This document shows, piece after piece, positions 17,134 to 25,509 of a stretch of DNA of 64,000 bases (the stretch's first letter is position 1; each line of letters opens with the position of its first letter). The notes under the pieces were generated by a model that was given only the letters and a program-made list of their open reading frames with translations, had not been told where the DNA came from and did not search any database. The translations under genes were made by a program, and so were the position numbers. The DNA comes from VRUE01 sp963730315 (GTDB lineage: Bacteria; Actinomycetota; Thermoleophilia; Solirubrobacterales; 70-9): the NCBI GenBank assembly GCA_963730315.1, contig CAVSRD010000011.1, forward strand, positions 1-64,000, written 5' to 3'.

Positions 17134-18513
17134 CTACCCGGGAAGGAACTCGGGGACGTCCAGGCTGCTCAGCTCGCCGGCCTTCTCGTTGCGCGGGGCG
17201 CGACCGCCGTCCCTGGTCCGGCGGATGGTCGGCTCGGCGGCGCGGCGCGGCTCGGCGGCGCGGCCGTCGAAGCGGGTGGCAACGACGGTGACCCAGATCT
17301 GGTCGCCCAGCTCCTCGTCGATGTTGGCGCCGAAGATGATGTTGGCGTCGGGATGGGCGGCTTCGCCGACCATCTTTGCGGCCTCGCTGACTTCGACGAG
17401 CGAGAGGTCGGCGCCGCCCGTGATCGAGAGCAGGATCGAGCGCGCCCCCTCCATCGAGGTCTCCAGCAGGGGCGAGGAGATCGCTTTCTCGGCGGCCAGC
17501 AGGGCGCGTCCCTCGCCGCTGCCCATGCCGATTCCGAGCAGCGCCCGGCCGGCTTCGGACATGATCGTCCGCACGTCGGCGAAGTCGAGGTTGATCAGCG
17601 CCGGCAGCGTCACCAGGTCGGAGATGCCCTGCACGCCCTGGCGCAGCACGTCGTCGGCGACCTGGAAGGCCTCGACCATCGAGGTCTGCTGGTCGAGCAC
17701 TTCGAGCAGACGGTCGTTGGGAACGACGATCAGCGTGTCGACCTCGGCGGCGAGTTCCTCGACCCCCTTCTTCGCCTGGTTGCCGCGCCGCGAGCCCTCG
17801 AAGCTGAACGGCTTGGTGACGATGCCGACGGTCAGCGCGCCGACCTCGCGGGCGAGGCGGGCGATCACCGGGGCGGCGCCCGTGCCGGTGCCGCCACCGG
17901 CCCCGGCGGCGACGAAGACCATGTCGGAGCCCTTCAGCAGGCGCTTGATCTTGTCCTGCTCGTCGAAGGCGGACCGGTGCCCCACGTCGGCGTCGGCGCC
18001 GGCGCCCAGCCCCCGCGTCTGCTCGTCGCCGATATGGACCGTGACGTCGGCGACGCAGAGCTGCAACGACTGAAGATCGGTGTTGACGGCCATGAACTCG
18101 ACCCCCGGCACGTTCGCCTCGACCATCCGGTTGACCGCGTTCACCCCGGCGCCCCCCACCCCGACGACCCGGATCACCGGCTGATGCGGCTCGCCGCTGC
18201 CGGGCGCCACGTACTCCGGGTCCTCGCGCCCGTAGCGGGGCGTCTGGAGCGGCTCGTCGCGCGACTCGGGAGGCTCGGCGAACACCCGCTTCAACCGATC
18301 GGGGGCGGTCTCGGGAGCTTCTCCCGAGCGAATCTGTTCCGCGGGGGGCGAGGACTCGGCCGAGCCCGACGCCTTGGGCGCCTCCTCCGCGACAGGACCT
18401 GCGGGCAGGTGCTCCGATGCCTCGGGCGGATCTGCGGGCGGGTCGTCGGAGGTAGAGCGGAACAGATCGGCGAGGGGGCCCTCGCGCATGCTGGCGCGCT
18501 TACGCCGGCTCAT
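17134..18513 (-). CDS. ftsZ: Cell-division GTPase FtsZ with long N-terminal tail
   Basis: A 459-residue tubulin-like GTPase that forms the division ring. The GTPase core begins near residue 112 (PVIRVVGVGGAGVNAVNRM), with GGGTGTG at 206-212 and a T7-loop region LINLDFADVRTIM. It ends in the conserved C-terminal peptide SLDVPEFLPG that binds FtsA/SepF-type partners. Unusually, an acidic, proline-rich, probably disordered tail of about 111 residues precedes the core; most FtsZ proteins have about 10. ATG 18513 is chosen because AAGGAGGT lies 9 nt upstream. It overlaps the ParA stop by 14 nt, so the two are coupled. Confidence 0.93.
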   Translation of the reverse strand: MSRRKRASMREGPLADLFRSTSDDPPADPPEASEHLPAGPVAEEAPKASGSAESSPPAEQIRSGEAPETAPDRLKRVFAEPPESRDEPLQTPRYGREDPEYVAPGSGEPHQPVIRVVGVGGAGVNAVNRMVEANVPGVEFMAVNTDLQSLQLCVADVTVHIGDEQTRGLGAGADADVGHRSAFDEQDKIKRLLKGSDMVFVAAGAGGGTGTGAAPVIARLAREVGALTVGIVTKPFSFEGSRRGNQAKKGVEELAAEVDTLIVVPNDRLLEVLDQQTSMVEAFQVADDVLRQGVQGISDLVTLPALINLDFADVRTIMSEAGRALLGIGMGSGEGRALLAAEKAISSPLLETSMEGARSILLSITGGADLSLVEVSEAAKMVGEAAHPDANIIFGANIDEELGDQIWVTVVATRFDGRAAEPRRAAEPTIRRTRDGGRAPRNEKAGELSSLDVPEFLPG

Positions 18514-19531
18514 TCGCCAATACCTCCTTAGCAAGCTCCCGGTAGTAGTTGGCGGCGTTCCCCTCGGGATCGTACTTGAGGACGCTCGATCCCTTCACGG
18601 GCGCCTCCGCGAACTTGATCGCCTTCTTGATCCGCGACTTGAAGACGAGGTCGCCAAAGTTCTCCTCGAGGATCTCCACCGCCTCCTTGGCGTGGACCGT
18701 GCGCGAGTCGAGCATGGTCGGCAGGATGCCCTCGATCTTCACGTCCGGGTTGAGATTCTCCTGGATCATCCGCAGCGTGTTCTGGAGCTGGACCAGCCCG
18801 CGCATCGACAAATACTCGCACTGGACGGGGACGATCACCTTGCTCGCCGCGGTCAGGGCGTTGATAGTCATCAGCCCGAGACTGGGCGGCGTGTCGATGC
18901 AGATGAAGTCGTAGTCGCCGGAGACCTCCTTCAGCGCTTTCTCCAGCGAGCGCTCGCGGCCGATCTTGGTGCTCATCGCGATCTCCGCGCCAGCCAGGTC
19001 GATCGAGGCGACGGCGATGTCGATCTCGCGATGCTGGATCACCTCGCTGATCGGCATGTCGTTGACGAGCACGTCGTAGAGGCTCTTCTCGACCTTGTCC
19101 GGGTCGATCCCCTGGCTCATCGTCAGGTTGCCCTGCGGGTCGAGGTCGATGCAGAGCACCCGGTACCCGGACTCGGCGAACGCCACCGCGAGGTTCAGCG
19201 TCGTGGTCGTCTTCGCGACCCCGCCCTTCTGGTTGGCGAAGGCGAGCACCTCTGCGTGCTTGGCGGGCGCCTCGGCCTCGGCCCTCTCCACGGCTCCCTC
19301 GTGCCTGGAGGGAGCGATCAGATCCTCAGCTTTCATCCTGGCCGGGCCCTCGTCGTCGGCACCAGGCTCCTCTTTTGCGGCGACGGGAGCCGCAGGCGAG
19401 CCGTTGGTCCCTGGCTCGTCAACCGGTCGCTCCGGCACCACTTCCTCCATCTGCTCTAGCTCCTCGACGATCGGGTGCGGCTCTTCGGGCGGCGCGGATG
19501 CGGGCTTCGACCTACGGCTTAGGAATCCCAT
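18500..19531 (-). CDS. ParA/Soj/MinD-family ATPase
   Basis: A 343-residue deviant-Walker-A ATPase. The core starts near residue 93 (EVLAFANQKGGVAKTTTT), with signature Lys102 and Lys107, followed by CIDLDPQGNLT and FICIDTPPSLG. This is the ParA/Soj type that positions chromosomes or cell-surface machines by ATP-dependent cycling on DNA. A charged, probably disordered tail of about 90 residues precedes it. There is no adjacent ParB gene. Instead it is translationally coupled to ftsZ, pointing to division placement or segregation-division coupling. Whether it binds DNA or membrane is not clear. Confidence 0.88.
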   Translation of the reverse strand: MGFLSRRSKPASAPPEEPHPIVEELEQMEEVVPERPVDEPGTNGSPAAPVAAKEEPGADDEGPARMKAEDLIAPSRHEGAVERAEAEAPAKHAEVLAFANQKGGVAKTTTTLNLAVAFAESGYRVLCIDLDPQGNLTMSQGIDPDKVEKSLYDVLVNDMPISEVIQHREIDIAVASIDLAGAEIAMSTKIGRERSLEKALKEVSGDYDFICIDTPPSLGLMTINALTAASKVIVPVQCEYLSMRGLVQLQNTLRMIQENLNPDVKIEGILPTMLDSRTVHAKEAVEILEENFGDLVFKSRIKKAIKFAEAPVKGSSVLKYDPEGNAANYYRELAKEVLANEPA

Positions 19532-19603
19532 GCGCGGGTATTCGCATGGGCGCCCGCTTTTCCTGCCGCGTCGGGAAATTGCTAGGAATCACCCTGGATC
19601 CCT

Positions 19604-20524
19604 TTGCCCGACCTCCTCGACAAGCGGCTGGTCTTCGTGACCGGCAAGGGAGGCGTCGGCAAGACGACCGTCGCGGTCGCCCTCGGGCTGCGCGCCGCCG
19701 CGGAAGGGAAGCGAACGATCGTCTGCGAGGTCTCCTCGCAGGAGAACGCCTCGCGGTTCTTCGACCACACCGAAGTCGGCTTCCATGAGGTCGAGATGGA
19801 GGAGAACCTCTGGTCGATCTCGATCGACCCAGACGAGTCGATGCGCGAGTACGTGCTGCTCCAGCTCAAGGTCCGTGCGATGCGCGATCTGCTCTTCCGC
19901 AGCCGCATCTTCAGCTACCTCGCCGCCGCCACCCCCGGCCTCAAGGAGCTGGTGACGATCGGCAAGATCTGGGAGCTGGCGCAGCTCGACCGCAAGGTGA
20001 AGCGGGGACGCAAGTACGACCTGGTGATCGTCGACGCCCCCGCCACCGGCCACGGGATCGGCTTCCTGCAGACCCCGCGGACCTTCGCCTCGATCGCCCG
20101 GGTCGGCCCGGTCCACTCGCAGGCGCTGCAGCTCAACCGGCTGATCGTCGACCACGAGCACACCGGCACCGCGATCGTCGCCCTGCCGGAGGAGATGCCG
20201 GTCAACGAGTCGGCTGCGCTGGAGAGCGAGCTGCGCTCCGAGGTCGGCGTCGCGGTCGACCGCGTCTACCTCAACGCGCTCTACCCGGAGCGCTTCTCCA
20301 ACCAGGAGGCCGAGCGGCTGGCCGAGTTGGCGGCGGGCGAGAACGGAGGCGTGCGGGCCGCGGCCCGCGCCGCCGTCTCCGAGCACGGCCGCGCCCGCTC
20401 GCAGCGCGCCCAGCTGGCCCGCCTGCGCCGCCGGGTCGAGACCCCGGTGAGGACGCTGCCCTTCCTCTTCGAGCCCGAGCTGGGGGTCGAGTCGGCCCGC
20501 GAGCTGGCCAGGAGGCTGCACTGA
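19604..20524 (+). CDS. Get3/ArsA-like ATPase, first of a pair
   Basis: A 306-residue ATPase of the ArsA/Get3 family. It has the full deviant P-loop GKGGVGKTT (14-22) with signature lysine, then ICEVSSQ, DLVIVDAPATGHGIGFLQTP (switch II) and LNALYPERF (nucleotide A-loop). There are no arsenite-binding Cys clusters. The start is TTG; no better upstream start exists. The next gene, of the same family, overlaps by one base (TGATG). The pair matches the M. tuberculosis Rv3679-Rv3680 arrangement, whose products form a heterodimeric Get3-like complex. The client is unknown. Confidence 0.85.
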   Translation: MPDLLDKRLVFVTGKGGVGKTTVAVALGLRAAAEGKRTIVCEVSSQENASRFFDHTEVGFHEVEMEENLWSISIDPDESMREYVLLQLKVRAMRDLLFRSRIFSYLAAATPGLKELVTIGKIWELAQLDRKVKRGRKYDLVIVDAPATGHGIGFLQTPRTFASIARVGPVHSQALQLNRLIVDHEHTGTAIVALPEEMPVNESAALESELRSEVGVAVDRVYLNALYPERFSNQEAERLAELAAGENGGVRAAARAAVSEHGRARSQRAQLARLRRRVETPVRTLPFLFEPELGVESARELARRLH

Positions 20525-21675
20525 TGCCCGCGGTCGACGAGATCCTCGCCGGCAAGGACATATGTATCTGCGCGGGCTCCGGCGGGGTCGGCAAGACGAC
20601 CACCTCGGCGGCGATCGCCGCGGGGATGGCGGCGCGCGGGCTGAAGGTCTGCGTGCTGACGATCGACCCGGCGAAGCGGCTGGCCGACTCGCTCGGCCTG
20701 CGCGAGCTGGGCAACGAGGCGAAGCGGGTCGACCCGGCGCTGTTCGAGCGCCACGGCGTGGAGATGAAGGGCGAGCTGTGGGCGATGATGCTCGACGCCA
20801 AGGCGACCTTCGACGAGCTGGTCGCGCGGCAGGCTCCCGACGAGGAGTCGCGCGACAGGGTGCTCGGCAACCGCATCTACCAGCAGATCTCCAACGCGCT
20901 GGCCGGCTCGCAGGAGTACATGGCGATGGAGAAGCTCTTCGAGCTGCACACCGAGGGCCGCTTCGACCTGCTCGTCCTCGACACCCCGCCGACCCGCAAC
21001 GCGCTCGACTTCCTCGACGCGCCGCGCCGGCTCACCCAGTTCATCGAAGGTCGCTCGCTGCGCGTCTTCATGAAACCGACCGGCCTCGCGGCCCGGGTCG
21101 CCGGCCGCGGCGCGACCGTGGCGCTGGGCGTGCTGAAGCGGATTGTCGGCTTCGACCTGCTCGCCGACCTGGCCGAGTTCTTCAACGCCTTTAGTGGCAT
21201 GGTCGACGGCTTCCAGGCCCGCGCCAAGCGCGTCAACAGCCTGCTCGCCGACCCCCACACCTGCTTCCTGGTCGTCTGCGGCCCGCAGGGCGAGCCGGTC
21301 CGCGAGGCCGTCTACTTCCACCGCAAGCTGGTCGAGGCGAAGCTGCCGTTCGGCGGCGTGATCGTCAACAAGGTCCACTACCCGACCGAGCGGCTGCGCG
21401 GCGACGGCGGCGACCTCGGCGCGGCGCTCGCCGCGAGGCTGGGCGACGAGGAGCTGGCCGGCCGCGTCGCCGGGAACTTCGCCGACTACCAGGCGTTGGC
21501 CGAGCGCGACGCGGGCAACATCGAGCACCTCGCAGACGAGTTGCGGACCAAGGGCGTGATCCGCGTCCCCTACCTGGACGAGGACGTCCACGATCTCGGC
21601 GGCCTCGCCGAGATCAACCGCTACCTGTTCGCCAGCGCCGAGGAACGGGTGGCGCTGGCCGCCGGTCGGGCCTAG
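20524..21675 (+). CDS. Get3/ArsA-like ATPase, second of a pair
   Basis: A 383-residue partner ATPase. The P-loop is GSGGVGKTTTS (18-28): the signature Lys of the GKGGVGKT form is Ser here. It retains VCVLTIDPAKRLADSLGL, DLLVLDTPPTRNALDFLDAP and the A-loop-like VIVNKVHYPTERL. The first subunit retains the signature Lys, so the pair may be asymmetric, with one subunit supplying it across the interface. The gene overlaps the first by one base, and its stop overlaps the stop of the convergent gene at 21672. Confidence 0.85.
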   Translation: MPAVDEILAGKDICICAGSGGVGKTTTSAAIAAGMAARGLKVCVLTIDPAKRLADSLGLRELGNEAKRVDPALFERHGVEMKGELWAMMLDAKATFDELVARQAPDEESRDRVLGNRIYQQISNALAGSQEYMAMEKLFELHTEGRFDLLVLDTPPTRNALDFLDAPRRLTQFIEGRSLRVFMKPTGLAARVAGRGATVALGVLKRIVGFDLLADLAEFFNAFSGMVDGFQARAKRVNSLLADPHTCFLVVCGPQGEPVREAVYFHRKLVEAKLPFGGVIVNKVHYPTERLRGDGGDLGAALAARLGDEELAGRVAGNFADYQALAERDAGNIEHLADELRTKGVIRVPYLDEDVHDLGGLAEINRYLFASAEERVALAAGRA

Positions 21676-23297
21676 CCGGCGCGACGGCGCTCGTAGTGGT
21701 CGTACCGCAGCTCGCGGACCTCCCAGTCCGCGTCCTCGGGAACCGGGAAGAGGTGGCGGACGCGGGGCGTGTCGATCCGCTCGCGGCGCTCGACGTCCCC
21801 CTCGACCGCGGGGAAGTCGAGCGTGCTCTCCTCGACCTCGACCTCCTCCAGCCAGTCCCTCGCGGTGATCCGGATCTCGTCCTCGGCCGGGACCGGCTCG
21901 AGGATGCGCGTGTCCTGGTCCATATCGTGCTCCTCCTCGTCGATCGGGGTCGGCTCTTCGCTCGCCCCAGTGGACTCGTTCCCCACGGGTTCGGGGGCAA
22001 AGCGTTCAGTCGCGGGCGCGGGGGGCTCCGGTTCGGGGGCGACGGCGATCGCGGCGTCGCCGCTGCCGAGGCCCGTGGCGATCAGCGACTCGTCGGCGGC
22101 CGCGCCCAGATCGGCGCCCAGCTCCCCGAGCGCCGCTTCGCGGAGGATGCGGCGAACGCTCTCCTCGATCCAACGCGCCAGCTCGGCCGTTCCCTCGACG
22201 CGGGTGCCGGCCATCAGGCCGTGCTCCAGCTCCACGGCCGCTTCGATCCGCTCGCGGACCGCGACGCGGTCCGCGGACCCGGCGGCGATTAGCGCGGCGG
22301 CGCGCATCGGCAGCGAGGCGCCCACCGGCCCCTGGCCGTCGAGCACCGCACGCAGCGCCAGCAGGTGATCGCTGAGGCCTTCGAGCGCGGTCTCGCGCTC
22401 GCAGCCCAGCTCGAAGCGCCGCACCGCCCAGGACAGCGAGCCGTCCGGGTCGGGGCGGGCCTCCAGGGCGCTCGCCAGCTCGGCGAGGCGCTCCGCCTCC
22501 TCCTCGTCGAGCCGGTAGCCGCCGCCGCGCGGGGCCGGGGCGCCGGTCGCGATGCGATGCCAGCCCCCCTCGCCGGTCGGCGCGAACGCATAGGGCCCGA
22601 GGCCGAGGCCGCCGTGCTTGAAGAGGCGCATCACGGTGATCAGCTCGCGCAGCTGGCGCAGGGCGGCTGCGGCGCTGTCCGAGTCCTCGCCCTGCTCGGC
22701 GATCGCCAGGAACTGCGGTTCCCAGGCGGCGCGGCCCATCCCCTCGCTGCGCTTCGACTCGATCGGCGCCTCGAAGCCGTCGGCGCGGACGATCTGCGCC
22801 CCGTGCGGTAGCCGCAGGCGCGGCACGGGCATCCGCAGGCCGGCGATCGGCACGAGCAGCAGCTCGGCGTCGTCGGCCTCGCCGACCTCGGCGTCGAGCG
22901 CCGCAAGGGCGGCGTCGAGGCGCTCGCGATCGAGCGAGAACTCGGTGCAGCCGGCCCACAGCGAGGCGACGAAGACGGTCAGCAGGCGGGCGGCTCGCTC
23001 CCCCGGGTCGGTGGAGACGGCCTCGCCCCGCTGCTCCAGGTACCGCGCCGCAGCGCCTGCCTCCGCGACAGCTTCCCTGGCGGGCTCGAAGCTCGGCAGG
23101 GAGCGCAGCTCGGCCTCCCGCTCGCGCACGTAGCGCTCGGTCAGGGGGACGTAGCTATGGAAGAAGGCCTCGTCGGGTCCGGCCTGCTCGGCGACGTCGA
23201 AGGGGATCTGGTCGCCGCCGGCGACCAGGGTGGCAAAGTGCGTCGCAGCATCGGCGGCAAGCCGTCGCAGCGCCTCGTTGAGCAGGGGGTCGCGCAC
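21672..23297 (-). CDS. Hypothetical protein
   Basis: A 541-residue protein I do not recognise. Residues 1-400 are mostly alpha-helical with a central region (LRQLRELITVMRLFKHGGLGLGPYAF, then RRFELGCERETALEGLSDHLLALRAVLDG, then RERIEAAVELEHG). This is reminiscent of large HEPN-like helical proteins, but no clear RX4-6H motif is present. Residues about 405-541 are acidic and low-complexity, followed by a conserved-looking end rich in charged residues. The start is GTG 23297. It follows the HxlR gene by 57 bp on the same strand and is probably co-regulated with it. Confidence 0.6.
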   Translation of the reverse strand: MRDPLLNEALRRLAADAATHFATLVAGGDQIPFDVAEQAGPDEAFFHSYVPLTERYVREREAELRSLPSFEPAREAVAEAGAAARYLEQRGEAVSTDPGERAARLLTVFVASLWAGCTEFSLDRERLDAALAALDAEVGEADDAELLLVPIAGLRMPVPRLRLPHGAQIVRADGFEAPIESKRSEGMGRAAWEPQFLAIAEQGEDSDSAAAALRQLRELITVMRLFKHGGLGLGPYAFAPTGEGGWHRIATGAPAPRGGGYRLDEEEAERLAELASALEARPDPDGSLSWAVRRFELGCERETALEGLSDHLLALRAVLDGQGPVGASLPMRAAALIAAGSADRVAVRERIEAAVELEHGLMAGTRVEGTAELARWIEESVRRILREAALGELGADLGAAADESLIATGLGSGDAAIAVAPEPEPPAPATERFAPEPVGNESTGASEEPTPIDEEEHDMDQDTRILEPVPAEDEIRITARDWLEEVEVEESTLDFPAVEGDVERRERIDTPRVRHLFPVPEDADWEVRELRYDHYERRRAG

Positions 23298-23354
23298 GTC
23301 CCACGCTTCCCTCCGGCGCGGGGCGCTCCTGCGCCTGCACGCCGCCTTGCAGGG

Positions 23355-23696
23355 TCAGGCGGGGACCGGCTTCGACTCTTCTTCGAACAGCCAGCGGGTG
23401 CCGTAGCGGCGCATGTCCTCGATCAGCGGGACCAGCGCCTCGCCTTTCTCGGTCAGCGCGTACTCAACCCGCGGCGGCACCTCGGGGAAGGTGTGGCGGG
23501 CGACGATCCCCTCTTCTTCGAGCGCCCGCAGGCGCAGCGACAGGGTCCGCGGGCTGATTCCCTCCAGCGAGCGCTCCAGCTCGCAGAAGCGGCTGCGGCC
23601 GTCGGCCAGGTCGCGGATCACCAGCAGCGTCCACTTGCCGCAGACCACGTCGGCCGTGCGGCAAACAGGACATCGGGAGTTGCTCTCGGCGCTCAT
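23355..23696 (-). CDS. HxlR-family winged-helix regulator
   Basis: A 113-residue regulator consisting almost only of the HxlR winged helix (GKWTLLVIRDLADGRSRFCELERSLEGISPRTLSLRLRAL, ending YALTEKG). Cys9, Cys12 and Cys19 near the N-terminus, in CPVCRTADVVCGKW, could make it thiol- or redox-responsive, as in YodB/HypR-type members. Its promoter carries a palindrome, and a near-identical one sits in the sigma-factor promoter at 39037. It is followed by the hypothetical gene ending at 21672. Confidence 0.85.
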   Translation of the reverse strand: MSAESNSRCPVCRTADVVCGKWTLLVIRDLADGRSRFCELERSLEGISPRTLSLRLRALEEEGIVARHTFPEVPPRVEYALTEKGEALVPLIEDMRRYGTRWLFEEESKPVPA

Positions 23697-23748
23697 CGCG
23701 AAATCGACGGGATCGACGGTTGGGAAGCTACGTCGATCTCCTCCAGCG

Positions 23749-23777
23749 AGTTTAGCGGCAACGCTTCACTTACTGAA
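23749..23777 (-). promoter_or_regulatory. Promoter of the second HxlR gene
   Basis: On the minus strand TTCAGT (23777-23772), 17 bp, then TAAACT (23754-23749). The -35 lies inside the palindrome at 23763-23779, so a bound dimer would block RNA polymerase. The predicted leader is about 45 nt. Confidence 0.5.
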
Positions 23778-23779
23778 GC
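23763..23779. promoter_or_regulatory. HxlR-type operator, copy 1
   Basis: GCTTCACTTACTGAAGC, a 17-bp inverted repeat with 6-bp arms around 5 bp. The inner 15 bp differ in only two central bases from the box at 39037-39051. It overlaps the -35 of the HxlR promoter and the stop codon of the neighbouring pilus gene. Confidence 0.5.
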
Positions 23780-24732
23780 TATGGCTTCGGCGAAGGCCCA
23801 AGCGCCGGCCCAGCGAAGCGCGCTCGAGGCGAACGCCTGTTCCCCGCCCGCCCGGCCGGCACGGTGTCGATGTTGGTCACCTTGATTCGGTAGGCGACCT
23901 TGTCCGGGCCGTACGCGAGTTCGAGCACGAAGCCCGGCTTGAGTTCGACCAGTTCGCAGAGCCCGCCGGGCGCCCGCGTGGCGCAGGTGTAATCGCCGTC
24001 CAGCGAGCGCACTTCATCGGAGACGAGGAAGAAGACCTTGCCGTTGTGAAGGTTGACCCCGCCCAGGGTCACAACCGGCGTCTTTTTCCCGGGCAGCTGG
24101 GTCAGCGACCTCACCCGGTGGCGAATCTTCGGCTCGCTCATCTTCTGGCCCCCGGCGGCGGTCGGTTCCGAGTGGGAGATCTGCACGTCGAAGACGAATT
24201 CGTAGAGCCGCACGCCCGAGTGCTGCGGGGCGCCGCCGCCTCCGGATCCGCCGCCACTCCCGGATCCGGCACCACTCCCCGAGCCGCCGCCACTCCCCGA
24301 GCCGCCGCCGGTTTCGACTTCGACCGTGGTGCTCCCGGTCGTTGACGATCCTTCGCCGGAGCCGGTCTTCGAGGTGCTCTGCAACTGAGCGCTCTTCGGC
24401 ACCGCCGTGTATTTCTGCTTGAAGGGGTCGGTCGGCGAGCGCCGGTGGAGCCGCTTGCGGTAGTCGCGCAGCCCCGGCTCGGCCTGGACCACGGTGAGCC
24501 TCGCCCCCTTCGCTCCCAGCGCCGCGATCCCCGCGGAGGAGCCGCGGCCGGCCGGCTGTTCGAGCCTCTCTTCCCGTTCGTTGCCGAGCAGGAAGGGCGT
24601 GGCGACGGTCGCCACCAGCACCAGGGCGACCAGCGGCAGCAGGCGGCGGTCGCGCAGGTCGTAGTAGAGATCGGCGAGCAAGGCGGGCGCCCGCAGTTCC
24701 GGTCTCTTCAGCTCAGGCCTGCTCAGCTTCAT
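23779..24732 (-). CDS. Pilus-locus membrane protein (PilP position)
   Basis: A 317-residue single-pass protein. A short cytoplasmic start rich in Arg/Pro/Leu leads to a membrane helix (about 33-50). An extracytoplasmic part follows, with a Gly/Ser linker (about 140-170) and a beta-rich domain (VRLYEFVFDVQISHSE, VRSLTQLPGKKTPVVTLGGV, HNGKVFFLVSDE). It is encoded directly after pilO with an ATGA overlap, where pilP sits in other type IV pilus operons. I see no PilP lipobox and no convincing PilP homology, so it is probably an actinobacterial alignment-complex component. Confidence 0.65.
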   Translation of the reverse strand: MKLSRPELKRPELRAPALLADLYYDLRDRRLLPLVALVLVATVATPFLLGNEREERLEQPAGRGSSAGIAALGAKGARLTVVQAEPGLRDYRKRLHRRSPTDPFKQKYTAVPKSAQLQSTSKTGSGEGSSTTGSTTVEVETGGGSGSGGGSGSGAGSGSGGGSGGGGAPQHSGVRLYEFVFDVQISHSEPTAAGGQKMSEPKIRHRVRSLTQLPGKKTPVVTLGGVNLHNGKVFFLVSDEVRSLDGDYTCATRAPGGLCELVELKPGFVLELAYGPDKVAYRIKVTNIDTVPAGRAGNRRSPRARFAGPALGPSPKP

Positions 24733-25508
24733 CGGGCCGCTCCGATCGTCGCCGCCGCGGGGGTCGCTTCACTCGGCGCCGGGCCTTCCGGACCGGCCCC
24801 CGCAGTTGCGCCCTCGCCGGGCGGGGTCAGGTAGGTGGTGACCGTGAAGGCCGCTTCGAGCTTCGGGAAGCCCCGCCCCGGGTCGCCGGTCAGCGTGAAG
24901 CCGTCGACCGTCAGCAAGCGCCCGTCGACCGCGACCTTCGAGCTCTTCGTCGCGACCAGCCCGTCGAGGCCCTTGATGAAGTCGGCGAGCTGGAAGAAGT
25001 CGCCCTGGAAGGTGAGCTTGTAGGGCATCACCGCAAGGCCGGCCGGGCCGATCGTCGCGCCCAGCGGCAGCAACGAGGCGGCTGCCTCGGTGGCCGACAC
25101 CGGAGCGGCTCCGGGGCCGGCGCTCGGCGCCGCCGACGCGGCTTCTTCGCCGCCGCCGGAGCCACCGCCGCCTTCCAGTTGCAGGGTGGCGAACCTCACC
25201 CCGACCCGATCGGAGATCCGGTTCAACTGGACCAGCAGGGACGCGGTTTCGGATTCGCGGGGCACCGCCTTGCCGAGCACGACCAGCTTCTGGTAGTCGA
25301 CCGGGAACTGGCGGCGCGCGGCCAGCCCGGCGGCGACTTCGGCGCGGTGCCCGGCCAGCGACGTCTTCAATTCCTTCGCCTGCTTGCCGAGCCTGCTCGC
25401 TTCGTCGCGCTTCGGCCCCAGCGCGAGCAGCCAGAAGGCGACCGCCAGCGCGGCGACGGCGAGAAGCGCGGCGACGATCACGTTGGTCGAGCGGGTTCCC
25501 AGCTTCAT
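24729..25508 (-). CDS. pilO: Type IV pilus assembly protein PilO
   Basis: A 259-residue inner-membrane alignment protein: MKLGTRSTNVIVAALLAV with one membrane helix (about 10-30), a coiled-coil segment (KRDEASRLGKQAKELKTSLAGHRAEV) and a periplasmic-type ferredoxin-like domain with LLVQLNRISDRVGVRFATL and LTFQGDFFQLADFIKGLDGLV, characteristic of PilO. A Gly/Ala-rich loop interrupts the domain. ATG 25508 follows the pilN stop (TGAGATG), and its own stop overlaps the next gene, so translation is coupled. It pairs with PilN to link PilM to the pore. Confidence 0.85.
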   Translation of the reverse strand: MKLGTRSTNVIVAALLAVAALAVAFWLLALGPKRDEASRLGKQAKELKTSLAGHRAEVAAGLAARRQFPVDYQKLVVLGKAVPRESETASLLVQLNRISDRVGVRFATLQLEGGGGSGGGEEAASAAPSAGPGAAPVSATEAAASLLPLGATIGPAGLAVMPYKLTFQGDFFQLADFIKGLDGLVATKSSKVAVDGRLLTVDGFTLTGDPGRGFPKLEAAFTVTTYLTPPGEGATAGAGPEGPAPSEATPAAATIGAAR

Positions 25509-25509
25509 C

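Noticed and set aside
24232..24320. Tandem-repeat-like GC-rich stretch resembling a satellite or CRISPR
   Set aside because: It is the Gly/Ser linker coding region of the PilP-position protein; the periodicity reflects repeated GSG codons.
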